Shown here piece after piece: positions 16,980-25,689 of a DNA stretch of 64,000 bases (positions are counted from its first letter, which is position 1; each line of letters starts with the position of its first letter). Under the pieces are notes generated by a model. It was not told the origin of the DNA and did no database searches. It was given only the letters and a program-made list of their open reading frames with translations. A program made the translations under genes and the position numbers. Origin of the DNA: Rhodospirillales bacterium (lineage in GTDB: Bacteria; Pseudomonadota; Alphaproteobacteria; Rhodospirillales; Magnetospirillaceae); contig JACFNC010000020.1 of the NCBI GenBank assembly GCA_019455065.1, positions 228 through 64,227 of the forward strand. The letters are read 5' to 3'.

Positions 16980-17311
16980 TCCGCAGCACCGAAATCATGG
17001 ATACCTACGCGGATGGCCGCTACCTGCGCCGCTGGTCGATCGTCGACGGTCGCGCCCGCTGCCTCGACGACGCCTACTCGATGGCCGACACCGATCCGGC
17101 CGTACGCGATGCCCAGCTCGCCGCCAATGCCGCGGTGCGGACGGCGATCGCGGCGGTCGAGGCGTATGAGGCGGCGCTGGCGCTTGCCGGCCAGGAGGAA
17201 CCGCCGGCCCACGATCCCGCGCGGGCGGACTGGGAGAGCGCGGTGGCGGTGGCGGCCGCCGCGGATTCCGCCACCGTCGCCCTGCATCTGGCGAGGAGCG
17301 GAGAGGCTTGA
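16976..17311 (+). CDS. Small tail-fibre-linked protein of unknown function
   Basis: 111 residues, starting within the ATGA overlap with the fibre stop, so coupled to it. It begins with a Tyr/Arg-rich motif (DTYADGRYLRRWSIVDGRAR) and is then almost entirely Ala-rich helix. Small genes in this position downstream of fibres are often fibre-assembly chaperones or tip accessory proteins, but no motif proves that here. Confidence 0.6.
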   Translation: MIRSTEIMDTYADGRYLRRWSIVDGRARCLDDAYSMADTDPAVRDAQLAANAAVRTAIAAVEAYEAALALAGQEEPPAHDPARADWESAVAVAAAADSATVALHLARSGEA

Positions 17312-17398
17312 ACAGAGTAATCCCTCTGCATCGAACCCATCGGCCCGGCCGAAGCGCTAGCCTGCGCCGGTCAGTCTCTGAAAAAAGGACTTAGTATC

Positions 17399-18208
17399 AT
17401 GCAAGAGACAAGGATTCACGCTGCCGCCCTGGGCATCGGCCTGGCACTTTCCGCGACCGGAGCCTTGGCGGCACCGGCCGAGACCGGCAAGTCCTTTGTC
17501 GGCAGCCCCGTGGCCGTCGGCCAGGGCGAAGCCCAGGTCGTGGTCGATACCGACGGCCAAGGCAAGCCGCTGTCGGTTTCAGTCTTGCTGAGCGAGGGCG
17601 CGCTGAGCGGGCTGCCTGGCGCGGAGCCCGGCCGGCATGAGTGGGAATACGTGCTGCCGATGCCCGAGGGCGGCCCCAGGACGGGATACGACCACGCGGC
17701 GCTGAACTGGAATCCGGCCGGCCATCCGCCGCCCGGCATCTATGCGGTGCCGCATTTCGACGTGCACTTCTACCTCATCGGGCAGCAGGACCGCGAGCGG
17801 GTGACGTTCCAAGGGGCCGGTGCGGCCGACGCCGCGAAACCGCCGGCCGCCGAGCTGCTGGCCGAAGGCTATGTCGCGCCGCCCGACACCGCCGTCGAGA
17901 AAATGGGCATCCACGGGCTCGATCCCCGTGGCCCGGAGTTCCACGGCCAGCCCTTCACCCACACCTTCATCTACGGCTACTACCAGGGGAAGCTGGTCTT
18001 CGTCGAGCCGATGGTGGCGACGGCATTCCTAACCAGCAAGCCGGACGTCACGGCCCCGGTGAAACGTCCGCAGTCCTACAGCTATCCCGCCTACTATCCG
18101 AGCGAGTACCGGGTGCGTTACGACCCGGCGCGCAAGCAGTACGCGCTGTCGCTGGGCGGCCTCGTGCCGTGGCAGATGGAAGCGGTCAGCGCATTGCCGC
18201 AGAAGTGA
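17399..18208 (+). CDS. Secreted DUF5602 (TTHB210-like) protein
   Basis: 269 residues with a signal peptide (residues 1-24: hydrophobic core LGIGLALSATGALA, cleavage after Ala). The mature part carries the DUF5602/TTHB210-like signature, YDHAALNWNPAGHPPPGIY (H99, H109) then PHFDVHFYLI (H119, H123), followed by another His-bearing stretch PEFHGQPFTHTFIYGYYQGK. Several conserved His and Asp residues hint at metal binding, but no activity is known for the family. It lies between tail fibre and lysis genes, with a gap before it and two hairpins after it, which suits a separately expressed cargo (moron) gene. Confidence 0.7.
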   Translation: MQETRIHAAALGIGLALSATGALAAPAETGKSFVGSPVAVGQGEAQVVVDTDGQGKPLSVSVLLSEGALSGLPGAEPGRHEWEYVLPMPEGGPRTGYDHAALNWNPAGHPPPGIYAVPHFDVHFYLIGQQDRERVTFQGAGAADAAKPPAAELLAEGYVAPPDTAVEKMGIHGLDPRGPEFHGQPFTHTFIYGYYQGKLVFVEPMVATAFLTSKPDVTAPVKRPQSYSYPAYYPSEYRVRYDPARKQYALSLGGLVPWQMEAVSALPQK

Positions 18209-18212
18209 GCGA

Positions 18213-18232
18213 GGCCCGGACCCGTCCGGGCC
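18213..18232 (+). terminator. Hairpin after the DUF5602 gene
   Basis: GGCCCGGA and TCCGGGCC form a perfect 8-bp stem with a CCCG loop, starting 5 bases after the stop. There is no T-run, so it may only slow transcription or protect the mRNA end. Confidence 0.5.
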
Positions 18233-18250
18233 CATGATCGCACCCCCTTC

Positions 18251-18285
18251 GGCCCGGCCGGCACCCGCCCGCCGGGCCATTTTCC
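18251..18285 (+). terminator. Terminator-like hairpin before the lysis genes
   Basis: GGCCCGGC (18251-18258) and GCCGGGCC (18271-18278) form a perfect 8-bp stem with a 12-base loop and are followed by ATTTTCC. Together with the hairpin at 18213 it separates the DUF5602 gene from the holin. Confidence 0.5.
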
Positions 18286-18302
18286 TGTGGATGGAGCCAA
18301 CG

Positions 18303-18629
18303 ATGCCGTTGCAGAACGCCGATCCCGGCGTGCCGGAGTGGCTGCGCATGCTGGGCGGCCTCGGGTCGGTCTTCGCCAGTTCGGCGATCGGCCGCCTGAT
18401 GTGGCACGCCCGCATGGTGCAGAAGGGCGAGCGCTATTTCTGGTCGATCGACCTGTTGTGGGAACTGCCCACCGCGGTCGGGATGGCGGTCATCGGCAAG
18501 GGCATGGCCGACTGGTTGCTGCTCGGCGAGTGGCAGACCCTGGGCCTCATCGCCACCCTCAGCTATCTCGGGCCGCGTGGCATGGAGGCGGCCCTGGCCG
18601 CCTGGCTGATGCGCAAAGACGGGGGATAG
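18303..18629 (+). CDS. LydA-type phage holin
   Basis: 108 residues from the ATG at 18303, chosen because GGAG lies 6 bases before it; upstream ATGs at 18291 and 18234 are less likely. LWELPTAVGMAVIGKGMADW and TLGLIATLSYLGPRGMEAAL match the phage_holin_3_3/LydA family. Two or three hydrophobic segments are visible, at about residues 12-30, 48-68 and 72-100. It would permeabilise the inner membrane at the end of the lytic cycle. The lysozyme gene lies two genes downstream. Confidence 0.75.
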   Translation: MPLQNADPGVPEWLRMLGGLGSVFASSAIGRLMWHARMVQKGERYFWSIDLLWELPTAVGMAVIGKGMADWLLLGEWQTLGLIATLSYLGPRGMEAALAAWLMRKDGG

Positions 18630-18635
18630 CCGACC

Positions 18636-19187
18636 ATGCTCGCGATTCTTTCCGCCATCTTCGGCTTTGCCGCGCCGTTCCTGCCCGAGGCCGTCAAGCT
18701 GCTCAAGGGGTGGCAGGACAACGCCCACGAGCTGGCGATGATGAAGCTCCGCCTCGAGGCCGGGGCGCAGGAGCATCTGTGGCGCATGGAGGAGATCACC
18801 GCCACCGCCGACATCGCCGAGGCCAAGGCGCTGCACAAGCCGGCGCCGTCGTTCGGGGTGCAGATCCTCGACAAGGCGCATGCCTCGGGCATGAGCCCGT
18901 GGCTCACCGGGCCGGTGTTCCTGCTGTTCGCGGTCATGGACTTCGCCGCCGGCATGGTGCGCCCGACCATCGCCTATTCCGCCTTCGGCTTCTACGTGGC
19001 CTACAAGTGGGCGCTGTACCTGACGCTCACCGGGCCGCGCTTCGAGGCCCTGCCGGCCGAGGCGCTGCAGCGGCTGTGGACCGAGAACGACTGGGCGATG
19101 CTGACCCTGGTGCTGTCCTACTGGTTCGGCCAGCGCGCGGCGAAGGCGGCGTTCGGTGGCAGCGCCAGCCATGCGGGCCGTTCCTGA
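18636..19187 (+). CDS. Phage membrane protein in the lysis cassette (3TM-holin-like)
   Basis: 183 residues with a hydrophobic N-terminus (residues 3-24), a charged helical stretch (25-80), then hydrophobic segments near 88-110, 115-130 and 150-170. This layout resembles the three-transmembrane holin-like proteins linked to gene transfer agent release, but no sequence motif settles the call. It starts 6 bases after the holin stop and its end overlaps the lysozyme start by 17 bases, so all three are one translational unit. Confidence 0.55.
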   Translation: MLAILSAIFGFAAPFLPEAVKLLKGWQDNAHELAMMKLRLEAGAQEHLWRMEEITATADIAEAKALHKPAPSFGVQILDKAHASGMSPWLTGPVFLLFAVMDFAAGMVRPTIAYSAFGFYVAYKWALYLTLTGPRFEALPAEALQRLWTENDWAMLTLVLSYWFGQRAAKAAFGGSASHAGRS

Positions 19188-19614
19188 CGCCGCCGTGGCG
19201 CTGGTCAAGCGCTTCGAGGGGCTGCGGCTGGAACCCTACCGAGACGCGGCGGGGTTCTGGACCGTCGGCTGGGGGCACCTGATCGGCCGCGACCGCCGCG
19301 CGCCCCGGCCGCCGCCGATCGACGAGGACCAAGCCGGGGCGCTGCTCGTCGCCGATCTCGCCCGCACCGCCGCCGCGGTGCTGCGCCTGGCCCGGGTGCC
19401 GCTTACCGACGGCCAGTTCGGCGCCCTGGTGTCGTTCGCCTTCAACGTCGGCGCCGGCAACCTCCAGGCCTCGACCCTGCTCAGGCTGGTGAACCGCGAG
19501 GAGCACGACGACGTGCCGCCGCAGTTCCGGCGCTGGACCCACGCCGGCGGCGTCAAGCTGCCCGGCCTGGTGCGGCGCCGGGCGGCGGAGGCGGCGATGT
19601 ATGCTCCGTCGTGA
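19171..19614 (+). CDS. GH24 phage lysozyme (endolysin)
   Basis: 147 residues from the ATG at 19171. The T4-lysozyme-type triad has exact spacing: E16 in KRFEGLRL, D25 in YRDAAG and T31 in FWTVGWGH. The later NVGAGNLQASTLLRLVN and RRWTHAGGVKLPGLVRRRAA segments are the usual C-terminal part. No signal or signal-anchor sequence is present, so it depends on a holin for release. It cleaves the peptidoglycan glycan chain and is the last phage gene in the window. Confidence 0.92.
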   Translation: MRAVPDAAVALVKRFEGLRLEPYRDAAGFWTVGWGHLIGRDRRAPRPPPIDEDQAGALLVADLARTAAAVLRLARVPLTDGQFGALVSFAFNVGAGNLQASTLLRLVNREEHDDVPPQFRRWTHAGGVKLPGLVRRRAAEAAMYAPS

Positions 19615-19643
19615 GGGCTTGGAGGCGCCCCGATCCCGTGTTA

Positions 19644-19662
19644 CATGTTGCGGCGCAACATG
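19644..19662. promoter_or_regulatory. Perfect palindrome upstream of carbonic anhydrase
   Basis: CATGTTGC and GCAACATG flank a GGC centre, giving a perfect 8-bp inverted repeat ending 15 bases before the likely start codon at 19678. It could be a repressor operator or an mRNA hairpin controlling translation. Confidence 0.4.
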
Positions 19663-19677
19663 GAATCGGGGGCTGCC

Positions 19678-20292
19678 ATGGAACGGTTGATCGAGGGCTT
19701 CCTGGTTTTCCGAGAGACCTATTACGAGCGCCATCGTCCGCTCTTCGATGCCCTGGCCCGCGGCGGCCAGTCGCCGCAAGCGATGATCATCTCCTGTTGC
19801 GATTCGCGGGTCGATCCGGGGCGCATCTTCAGCGCCGGGCCGGGCGACATCTTCGTCGTGCGCAACGTCGCCAACCTGGTCCCCCCGTACGGCCCCGACG
19901 ACGCCTATCACGGCACCAGCGCGGCCCTGGAATTCGCCGTCAAGACGCTGCAGGTGGAACACATCATCGTACTCGGCCACGCCCGCTGCGGCGGCATCGG
20001 GGCGCTGCTCGACGAGCGCGCCGGGGGCGAGTTCATCACCCCCTGGATGGCCATCGCCCACCCCGCCCGAGAGCGCGCCAAGGAGTTGGGGCAGGGGCAG
20101 CCGCCCGAGGCCATGCAGCGGATATGCGAGCAGCAGACGGTGCTCGTGTCGCTCGGGAACCTGATGACCTTTCCCTGGATTCGCGAACGCGTCGAGGACG
20201 GGCGCCTGGCCTTGCACGGCTGGTACTTCGACCTGGAAACCGGCGATTTGTTCTGGCTGGACCAGGCCAGCGGCGCGTTCAGCGCGGTGTGA
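19678..20292 (+). CDS. Beta-class carbonic anhydrase
   Basis: 204 residues. Zinc and active-site residues are clear: C41, D42 and R44 in SCCDSRVDP, and H101 and C104 in GHARCGG. VRNVANLVPPYG is also typical. The enzyme interconverts CO2 and bicarbonate in the cytoplasm. The start at 19678 is chosen for its GGGG site 7 bases upstream; ATGs at 19645 and 19660 lie within the palindrome and would give longer forms. The gene is the first host-type gene after the phage block and converges with the DUF2794 gene, overlapping it by 14 bases. Confidence 0.92.
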   Translation: MERLIEGFLVFRETYYERHRPLFDALARGGQSPQAMIISCCDSRVDPGRIFSAGPGDIFVVRNVANLVPPYGPDDAYHGTSAALEFAVKTLQVEHIIVLGHARCGGIGALLDERAGGEFITPWMAIAHPARERAKELGQGQPPEAMQRICEQQTVLVSLGNLMTFPWIRERVEDGRLALHGWYFDLETGDLFWLDQASGAFSAV

Positions 20293-20635
20293 CGGCCCGG
20301 TCGGGTGGCACGATCCGCGGGCCCGGCGTAAGGGCGGGCAAAACCTCGGCGATGCTGTCGCCCTCACGCAGCTTGCGGCCGCCGTTGGTCACGACGAAAC
20401 GATGGTCGCGCCCGTTCACCATTCGCTTCGTGATGGTGAACAACGGCTGCTCATGGGTGCTGCGGAATACGGCGAACACCGCCGTGCCGGGCCGATGGTC
20501 GATGGCGTAGTCGCGCCACAGCCCGGCGGCCACGCAGCGGCCGTAGACGTCGAGTAGCTGGCTGAGTTCGAATCGCGTGAAGTGGGTGAGGGCGGTCTTC
20601 GGCCGGTAGTCGGCCATCCGGTAGAGCTTCGACAT
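20279..20635 (-). CDS. DUF2794 protein
   Basis: 118 residues. LTHFTRFELSQLLDVYGRCV, WRDYAIDHRPGTAVFAVFR and RFVVTNGGRKLREG identify DUF2794, a small cytoplasmic family nearly confined to alphaproteobacteria. Its biochemical role is unknown. It converges with carbonic anhydrase (14-bp overlap) and is divergent from the thioredoxin-fold gene, with a 172-bp intergenic region that probably holds both promoters. Confidence 0.85.
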   Translation of the reverse strand: MSKLYRMADYRPKTALTHFTRFELSQLLDVYGRCVAAGLWRDYAIDHRPGTAVFAVFRSTHEQPLFTITKRMVNGRDHRFVVTNGGRKLREGDSIAEVLPALTPGPRIVPPDRAVTPR

Positions 20636-20807
20636 TCACACTCTGATCCGTCGCCACGGGCAGCGTTTCCTCCAATATATTTGAGCATCGAGGCGGCCGC
20701 GTCCAGCGGTTTACCAACCTGTGCGGGTCGCCGTGGGTTGCGCGGTTGCCGCCCGCGCCGTTCCGGCCGATGATGACCGGTCAGGACGCAACGAGACGGA
20801 GGATGCG

Positions 20808-21362
20808 ATGGCGGTGAGCACGCCGATTTGCGATTTCGGGTGGAAGGCCGTGGACTTCCGGCTCAAGGGGATCGATGGCCGCGAGTACACGCTGGCCGAG
20901 GTGCGGGGACCACGCGGCAGCCTGGTGATGTTCATTTGCAACCACTGCCCCTATGTGCGGGCGGTGATCGACCGGCTGGTTCGCGACGTCAAGGAACTGC
21001 AGGCGATGGGCATCGGCGCCGTCGCGATCATGCCGAACGACACCGAGGCGTATCCCGAGGATTCCTTCGCCAATATGAAGACCTTCGCCCGCGACCACGG
21101 CTTCACCTTTCCCTACGTCATCGACGAGACCCAGGAGGTCGCGCGCGCCTACGACGCCGTCTGCACGCCCGACTTCTTCGGGTTCGACGCGGACCTCGGG
21201 CTGCAGTACCGGGGGCGGCTCGACGCCTCGCGCAAGGAGGCGGCGCCGGCCGACGCCCAGCGCGAGCTGTTCGAGGCGATGAAGCAGGTGGCCGAGACCG
21301 GCCGCGGCCCGGAGGATCAGACCGCCTCGATGGGCTGTTCCATCAAATGGCGGGCCGCCTGA
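20808..21362 (+). CDS. Thioredoxin-fold peroxiredoxin-like protein
   Basis: 184 residues from the ATG at 20808, with an ACGGAGG site upstream. The CNHCPYV motif (C44, C47) after a FxLKGIDGREYTLAEVRG start, then VAIMPNDTEAYPEDSF and YDAVCTPDFFGFD, are typical of the PRX-like group of the AhpC/TSA superfamily. Such proteins are predicted to reduce peroxides or act as thiol-disulfide exchangers; the exact substrate is unknown. No signal peptide is visible, so it is probably cytoplasmic. Confidence 0.85.
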   Translation: MAVSTPICDFGWKAVDFRLKGIDGREYTLAEVRGPRGSLVMFICNHCPYVRAVIDRLVRDVKELQAMGIGAVAIMPNDTEAYPEDSFANMKTFARDHGFTFPYVIDETQEVARAYDAVCTPDFFGFDADLGLQYRGRLDASRKEAAPADAQRELFEAMKQVAETGRGPEDQTASMGCSIKWRAA

Positions 21363-21430
21363 GCCGATCGTTTGCGTCCGCGCCCGACTGCGACTATTTT
21401 AGCCGCCGGAAGCGATGAGCGGAGAGGCGT

Positions 21431-22102
21431 GTGACCAAACGTGACGACGATCCCGCCGCCGATCTCCTGATCCAGGAGGTCGACGAGGAACTCAAGCGGG
21501 AGCAATACCTCAAGATCTGGAAGAAGTACGGCAATTGGATCGTGGGCGCCGCCGTCGCCGTCGTCGCCATCGTCGCCGGCCATCAGGGCTGGCAGGCCTG
21601 GCAGCAGGACATCCGTTCCAAGGAGGCGGCCCGCTATGCCGCCGCCCAGGCCATCGGCGAGCCGCGGCAGGCCGCCGAGGCGATGGCCGCCCTGGCCGCC
21701 GACAGCCGCACCGGCTACGCCACCGTGGCCAGCCTGCGGCAGGCCGGGCTCCTGGCCGAAGCGGGCGACGTGGCCGGCGCGGTCAAGGTCTATGACCGGA
21801 TCGCCGCGGACGGCGGGGTCGACCGTACCTACCGCGATCTCGCGACGCTGCGCTCGGTGCTGCTGGGACTCGAGGGCGGCGACGCGACGGCGCTCACGCA
21901 GCGGCTGGCCGGCCTGACCTCCGGACCCTGGCGGCATTCCGCGCTGGAACTGACCGCGATCATCGCGCATCGCCGGGGCGAGGTGGACAAGGCGCGCGAA
22001 CTCTATCGCCAACTCGCGGACGATGCCGCGACGCCCCAGAACCTGCGCGCCCGCGCCGCCGAGATGCTGGCCGCCCTGGGCGGCTCGACCAAGAAGGGAT
22101 AG
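21431..22102 (+). CDS. YfgM-type single-pass TPR membrane protein
   Basis: 223 residues from a GTG at 21431 with GGAGAGG 4 bases ahead. Residues 1-32 are charged and cytoplasmic, with an amphipathic LLIQEVDEELKREQ that is conserved in the family. Residues about 36-54 (IVGAAVAVVAIVAGHQGW) are a transmembrane helix, and the rest is TPR-like helical repeats. The family includes E. coli YfgM, a periplasmic partner of the SecYEG/PpiD assembly. It sits 6 bases upstream of bamB, the same order as yfgM-bamB-der in E. coli. Confidence 0.85.
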   Translation: MTKRDDDPAADLLIQEVDEELKREQYLKIWKKYGNWIVGAAVAVVAIVAGHQGWQAWQQDIRSKEAARYAAAQAIGEPRQAAEAMAALAADSRTGYATVASLRQAGLLAEAGDVAGAVKVYDRIAADGGVDRTYRDLATLRSVLLGLEGGDATALTQRLAGLTSGPWRHSALELTAIIAHRRGEVDKARELYRQLADDAATPQNLRARAAEMLAALGGSTKKG

Positions 22103-22108
22103 GGGTAC

Positions 22109-23416
22109 GTGCGCCGAATCGCCTTAACGATGCTTCTCGGTGCCTCGCTCGCCGGGTGCGAGAGCTGGATGGGGGAGGACGACAAGCCGCCGCTTCCGGG
22201 GGAGCGCGTGGCCGTGCTGTCCTATCAGCGGGGCCTCGACGTCGAAGCGGATTCGGCCCGAATCCGGCTGCCGCGACCCTTCCTCAACGTCAACTGGCCG
22301 CAAACCGGCGGATTGCCGCACCACGCCATGCACCATGTCGACGCCGGCGAACGGCTGGCCAGGGCGTGGACGGCCGACGTGGGCCGGGGGTCGGACGAGC
22401 GCCATAAGCTGGTCAGTCCGCCCGTCGTCGCCGGCGGCAAGGTGTTCGCCATCGACGCGATGTCCGAGGTGTCCGCAACCGACGCCGCGACGGGCGCCCG
22501 GCTGTGGCAGGCACGCGTCGTCGAGGACGCCGATCTCGACGGCAGCTTCGGGGGTGGCCTCGCCTACGATGACGGTCGACTGTTCGCTTCCACGGGTTCG
22601 GGCGAGGTGGTCGCGCTGAACGCCGACACCGGCGCGCAGCTTTGGCGGCGGTCGGTCGGCGCGCCGCTGCGGGGGGCTCCGGCTGTTCGCGGCGGGCGCG
22701 TCGTCGTCCAGTCGGTGGAGAACCAGACCCAAGCCCTGGCGGCGGCCGACGGCCGTCCGTTGTGGCGCCACACCGGGATCAGCGAGACCGCCAGCCTGTT
22801 GGGCGGGAGCACGCCGGCCATCGACGGCAATGTCGTGGTCGTCGCCTATTCGTCAGGCGAGCTGTTCGCCCTGCGCATCGAGAACGGCGCGCCCCTGTGG
22901 GCTGAGTCCCTCGCCGCGCTACGCCGCACCGAGGGGCTGTCGATCCTGACCGACGTGCGCGGCCTGCCGGTGATCGGCGGCGACCGCGTCTACGCCCTCG
23001 GCAACAGCGACACCCTGATCGCGGTCGACCTGCGCACCGGGCGGCGCCTCTGGGAGCGCGAGATCGGCGGTACGCAGACCCCCTGGCTGGCCGGCGAATA
23101 CCTGTTCGTCATCTCCAACGACCAGGAACTCATGGCGCTGGAGGCCGGCACCGGCCGCATCGCGTGGATCACCGCGTTGCAGCGCTGGAAGGACGCCAAG
23201 GACCGGAGCGGCTATGTCACCTGGTCGGGACCGGTGTTGGCCGGAGACCGCCTCGTCGTCACCGGTTCCAATGGCTGGGCCCTGGCCGTCTCGCCCTACG
23301 GCGGGCAGGTACTGGGCAAGGAGCCGTTGCCCGAAGGTGTCGTCACGCCACCCGTGGTGGCCGACCGCTCCGTCTATTTCCTGACCGAGGACGCCAAGCT
23401 TTTAGCGTACCGATAG
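22109..23416 (+). CDS. Outer membrane assembly lipoprotein BamB
   Basis: 435 residues from a GTG at 22109. The lipobox LAGC places the acylated Cys at residue 17. The rest is an eight-bladed PQQ-type beta-propeller with repeats such as [37 protein letters not shown] and [18 protein letters not shown]. BamB is an accessory lipoprotein of the BAM complex, feeding outer membrane proteins to BamA. It lies between the YfgM-type gene and der, as in many proteobacteria. Confidence 0.93.
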   Translation: MRRIALTMLLGASLAGCESWMGEDDKPPLPGERVAVLSYQRGLDVEADSARIRLPRPFLNVNWPQTGGLPHHAMHHVDAGERLARAWTADVGRGSDERHKLVSPPVVAGGKVFAIDAMSEVSATDAATGARLWQARVVEDADLDGSFGGGLAYDDGRLFASTGSGEVVALNADTGAQLWRRSVGAPLRGAPAVRGGRVVVQSVENQTQALAAADGRPLWRHTGISETASLLGGSTPAIDGNVVVVAYSSGELFALRIENGAPLWAESLAALRRTEGLSILTDVRGLPVIGGDRVYALGNSDTLIAVDLRTGRRLWEREIGGTQTPWLAGEYLFVISNDQELMALEAGTGRIAWITALQRWKDAKDRSGYVTWSGPVLAGDRLVVTGSNGWALAVSPYGGQVLGKEPLPEGVVTPPVVADRSVYFLTEDAKLLAYR

Positions 23417-23420
23417 GCGC

Positions 23421-24803
23421 ATGGGCTTTACCGTCGCCATCATCGGCCGGCCCAACGTGGGCAAGTCGACCCTGTTCAACCGGCTCGTCGGGCGGCGCGT
23501 CGCGCTCGTGCACGACACGCCCGGCGTGACCCGCGACCGACGCGAGGGCGAGGCGCAGCTTTTCGGCCTGCAATTCCGCGTCGTCGACACGGCCGGCCTG
23601 GAGGAGGCCTTCGACGAGAGCGTCGCGGCCCGCATGCGGGCGCAGACGGAAGCCGCGCTGGCCGACAGCGACCTGATCCTCATGCTGATCGACGCCAGGG
23701 CCGGCGTCACGCCCCTGGACCGCCATTTCGCGGACCATCTGCGCAAGAGCGCGAAGCCGGTAATCGTCATCGCCAACAAATGCGAAGGGCGCGCCGGTCA
23801 GCCGGGCCTGATCGAGGCCTACGAGCTGGGCCTGGGCGAGCCGGTCGCGGTCTCGGCCGAGCACGGCGAGGGTATGGCCGAGTTGTTCGACGCCATCCTG
23901 CCCTTCGCGCGAGAGCATGGGGTGGCCGGCGCCGAGGAGCCCGAGGAAGCGGAAGAGCCGGCGGAAGAGCAGGACGAAGGAGAACGACCCGAGAAGCCGC
24001 TTCAGCTGGCGATCGTCGGCCGGCCCAATGTCGGCAAGTCGACCATGGTGAACCGCCTGCTGGGCGAGGAGCGGATGCTGACCGGCCCGGAGGCGGGCCT
24101 GACCCGCGACGCCATCGCCGTCGAGTGGCAGCACCGGGGGCGGCGGGTCCGCCTCGTCGACACCGCCGGCCTGCGGCGCCGCGCCAACGTCACCGGCGAG
24201 TTGGAAAAACTGTCGGTGGCCAACTCGCTCGAGGCCATCCGGCTGGCCCATGTCGTCGTGCTCGTCCTCGACGCGGGCGCCATTCTCGACAAGCAGGACC
24301 TCACCATCGCCCGGCTGGTGCTCGACGAGGGGCGGGCCCTGGTCGTCGCCGTCAACAAATGGGACCTGGTCGAGGATCACCGCGAGGCGCTGCGCCGGCT
24401 CGGCGACCGCCTGGAGGCGTCGCTGCCGCAGGCCCGCGGCGTGCCGACGCTGACCGTCTCGGCGCTTACCGGGCGCGGGCTCGACCGCCTGATGGACGAG
24501 GTGCTGCGGGTCTACGAGACGTGGAATCGCCGCATTCCCACCGCCCAGTTGAACCGCTGGCTGATCGAGGCGGTCGAACGCCATCCGCCGCCGGCATCGC
24601 AGGGCGGGCGGCGGATCAAGCTGCGCTACATGACGCAGGTGAAGTCGCGCCCGCCGACCTTCGTCGCCTTCGCGAGCAAGCCCGAGGATCTGCCCGAGTC
24701 GTACACGCGCTACCTGATCAATGGACTGAGGGACACGTTCGATTTGCCGGGCGTGCCGATCCGGTTCTCCCTGCGCAAGGGCAAGAACCCGTATGCGCCA
24801 TAA
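23421..24803 (+). CDS. Ribosome biogenesis GTPase Der (EngA)
   Basis: 460 residues with two full G domains: the first with [16 protein letters not shown] at about residues 8-23, DTPG, and ANKCEGRAG in place of NKxD; the second with [16 protein letters not shown] at about residues 200-215 and NKWDLV. An acidic linker of E, A and P (about 170-190) joins them, and a KH-like C-terminal domain ends in [11 protein letters not shown]. Der acts in 50S subunit maturation. It starts 4 bases after bamB stops. Confidence 0.96.
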   Translation: MGFTVAIIGRPNVGKSTLFNRLVGRRVALVHDTPGVTRDRREGEAQLFGLQFRVVDTAGLEEAFDESVAARMRAQTEAALADSDLILMLIDARAGVTPLDRHFADHLRKSAKPVIVIANKCEGRAGQPGLIEAYELGLGEPVAVSAEHGEGMAELFDAILPFAREHGVAGAEEPEEAEEPAEEQDEGERPEKPLQLAIVGRPNVGKSTMVNRLLGEERMLTGPEAGLTRDAIAVEWQHRGRRVRLVDTAGLRRRANVTGELEKLSVANSLEAIRLAHVVVLVLDAGAILDKQDLTIARLVLDEGRALVVAVNKWDLVEDHREALRRLGDRLEASLPQARGVPTLTVSALTGRGLDRLMDEVLRVYETWNRRIPTAQLNRWLIEAVERHPPPASQGGRRIKLRYMTQVKSRPPTFVAFASKPEDLPESYTRYLINGLRDTFDLPGVPIRFSLRKGKNPYAP

Positions 24804-24832
24804 AGCCGTCGCGCCCGCGTAACGACCGCGTC

Positions 24833-24940
24833 GTCATTCCCGCGAAGGCGGGAATCCATATACGCGCAGCGGCTTATGGACTCCCGCTACTGACGCAAAC
24901 GTCGTCGGTTAATGGACCCCCGCCTTCGCGGGGGTGACGG
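24833..24940. repeat. GTCATTCCCGCG intergenic repeat after der
   Basis: GTCATTCCCGCGAAGGCGGG at the left and CCCCCGCCTTCGCGGGGGTG at the right form a strong inverted repeat, with a CGCAGCGGCTTATGGACTCC body and a second partial copy. The same family occurs near 2630, 29274 and 56629. It fills the 179-bp gap between the convergent der and SDR genes and could act as a bidirectional terminator. Confidence 0.85.
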
Positions 24941-24982
24941 TTTGGCGCTCAACCCGGCTGGGTCGACATGACAGCCGTCGGC

Positions 24983-25687
24983 TCAAGCGCCGACGACCTC
25001 GCCGGTGCGCTGGCAGGCGGGTTCGGCCAGGGTGACGAAAGTTTCGGCGATGTCCTCGGCGCGCGGGAGGGTCAGTGGGTCTTCGCCGGGGTAGGCTTCG
25101 GCGCGCATCGCCGTTCGCACCGCGCCCGGGTCCACCAGGTTCGCCCGGATGGACGTCTTGACGACCTCGGCGGCGTAGGTGCGCACCAGCGTCTCCAGCG
25201 CCGCCTTGGACGCGGCGTAGGCGCCCCAGTAGGGATGCGCCGCCCGCGCCGCCCCCGACGTCACGAAAATCGCGCGGCCGGCGTCGGACTGGCGCAGGAG
25301 CGGATCGAAGCTGCGGATCAGGCGATAGTTGGCGGTGAGGTTGACATCGATCACCCGCTGCCAGGTCTTGGGGTCGTAATGGCCGACCGGGCTCAAGCCC
25401 CCGAGAACCCCGGCATTGCCGACCAGGATGTCGAGGCGGCCGAAGCGCTCGAAGATCGCCCCGCCCATCTGGTCGATCTTGGCGAAGTCGGTCAGGTCCA
25501 TCGGCGACAGGACGGCACTGCCGCCGGCGGCGCGGATTTCGTCGTCGATCTCTTCCAGCCCCCCCTGGGTGCGCGCCACCAGGATGACCTTGGCGCCCTC
25601 GGCCGCGAAGCGCCTGGCGACCGCGGCGCCGATGCCGCGCGAAGCCCCCGTGACGAGGGCGATGCGGTCCTCCAGTCTGCCGGCCAT
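24983..25687 (-). CDS. Short-chain dehydrogenase/reductase
   Basis: 234 residues from the ATG at 25687; a longer reading frame upstream runs into purF and is rejected. TGASRGIG near residue 13 binds NAD(P), NAG (VGNAGVLGG) follows, and the catalytic set is SGAARAAHPYWGAYAASK (Ser, Tyr, Lys). It resembles the YciK-like group of SDRs, whose substrates are unknown. It starts 3 bases from the purF stop, so it is the last gene of the radA-cvpA-purF unit. Confidence 0.82.
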   Translation of the reverse strand: MAGRLEDRIALVTGASRGIGAAVARRFAAEGAKVILVARTQGGLEEIDDEIRAAGGSAVLSPMDLTDFAKIDQMGGAIFERFGRLDILVGNAGVLGGLSPVGHYDPKTWQRVIDVNLTANYRLIRSFDPLLRQSDAGRAIFVTSGAARAAHPYWGAYAASKAALETLVRTYAAEVVKTSIRANLVDPGAVRTAMRAEAYPGEDPLTLPRAEDIAETFVTLAEPACQRTGEVVGA

Positions 25688-25689
25688 GA

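Larger units (their letters stand above)
514..19614 (+). mobile_element. Prophage / GTA-like element, structural and lysis half (left end outside window)
   Basis: Twenty-one co-directional genes run scaffold, coat, connectors, tail tube, chaperone, tape measure, tail tip, fibre, holin and lysozyme, many with ATGA or TGATG overlaps. The tail-tip set (DUF2460, DUF2163, NlpC/P60, split megatron) matches the order of Rhodobacter-type gene transfer agents and related siphoviruses, whereas the coat is of the P22 type. No integrase, repressor, portal or terminase is visible, so whether it is an intact prophage, a remnant or a domesticated agent cannot be told from this window. The right edge is placed at the lysozyme stop because carbonic anhydrase and other host-type genes follow. 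Confidence 0.85.
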
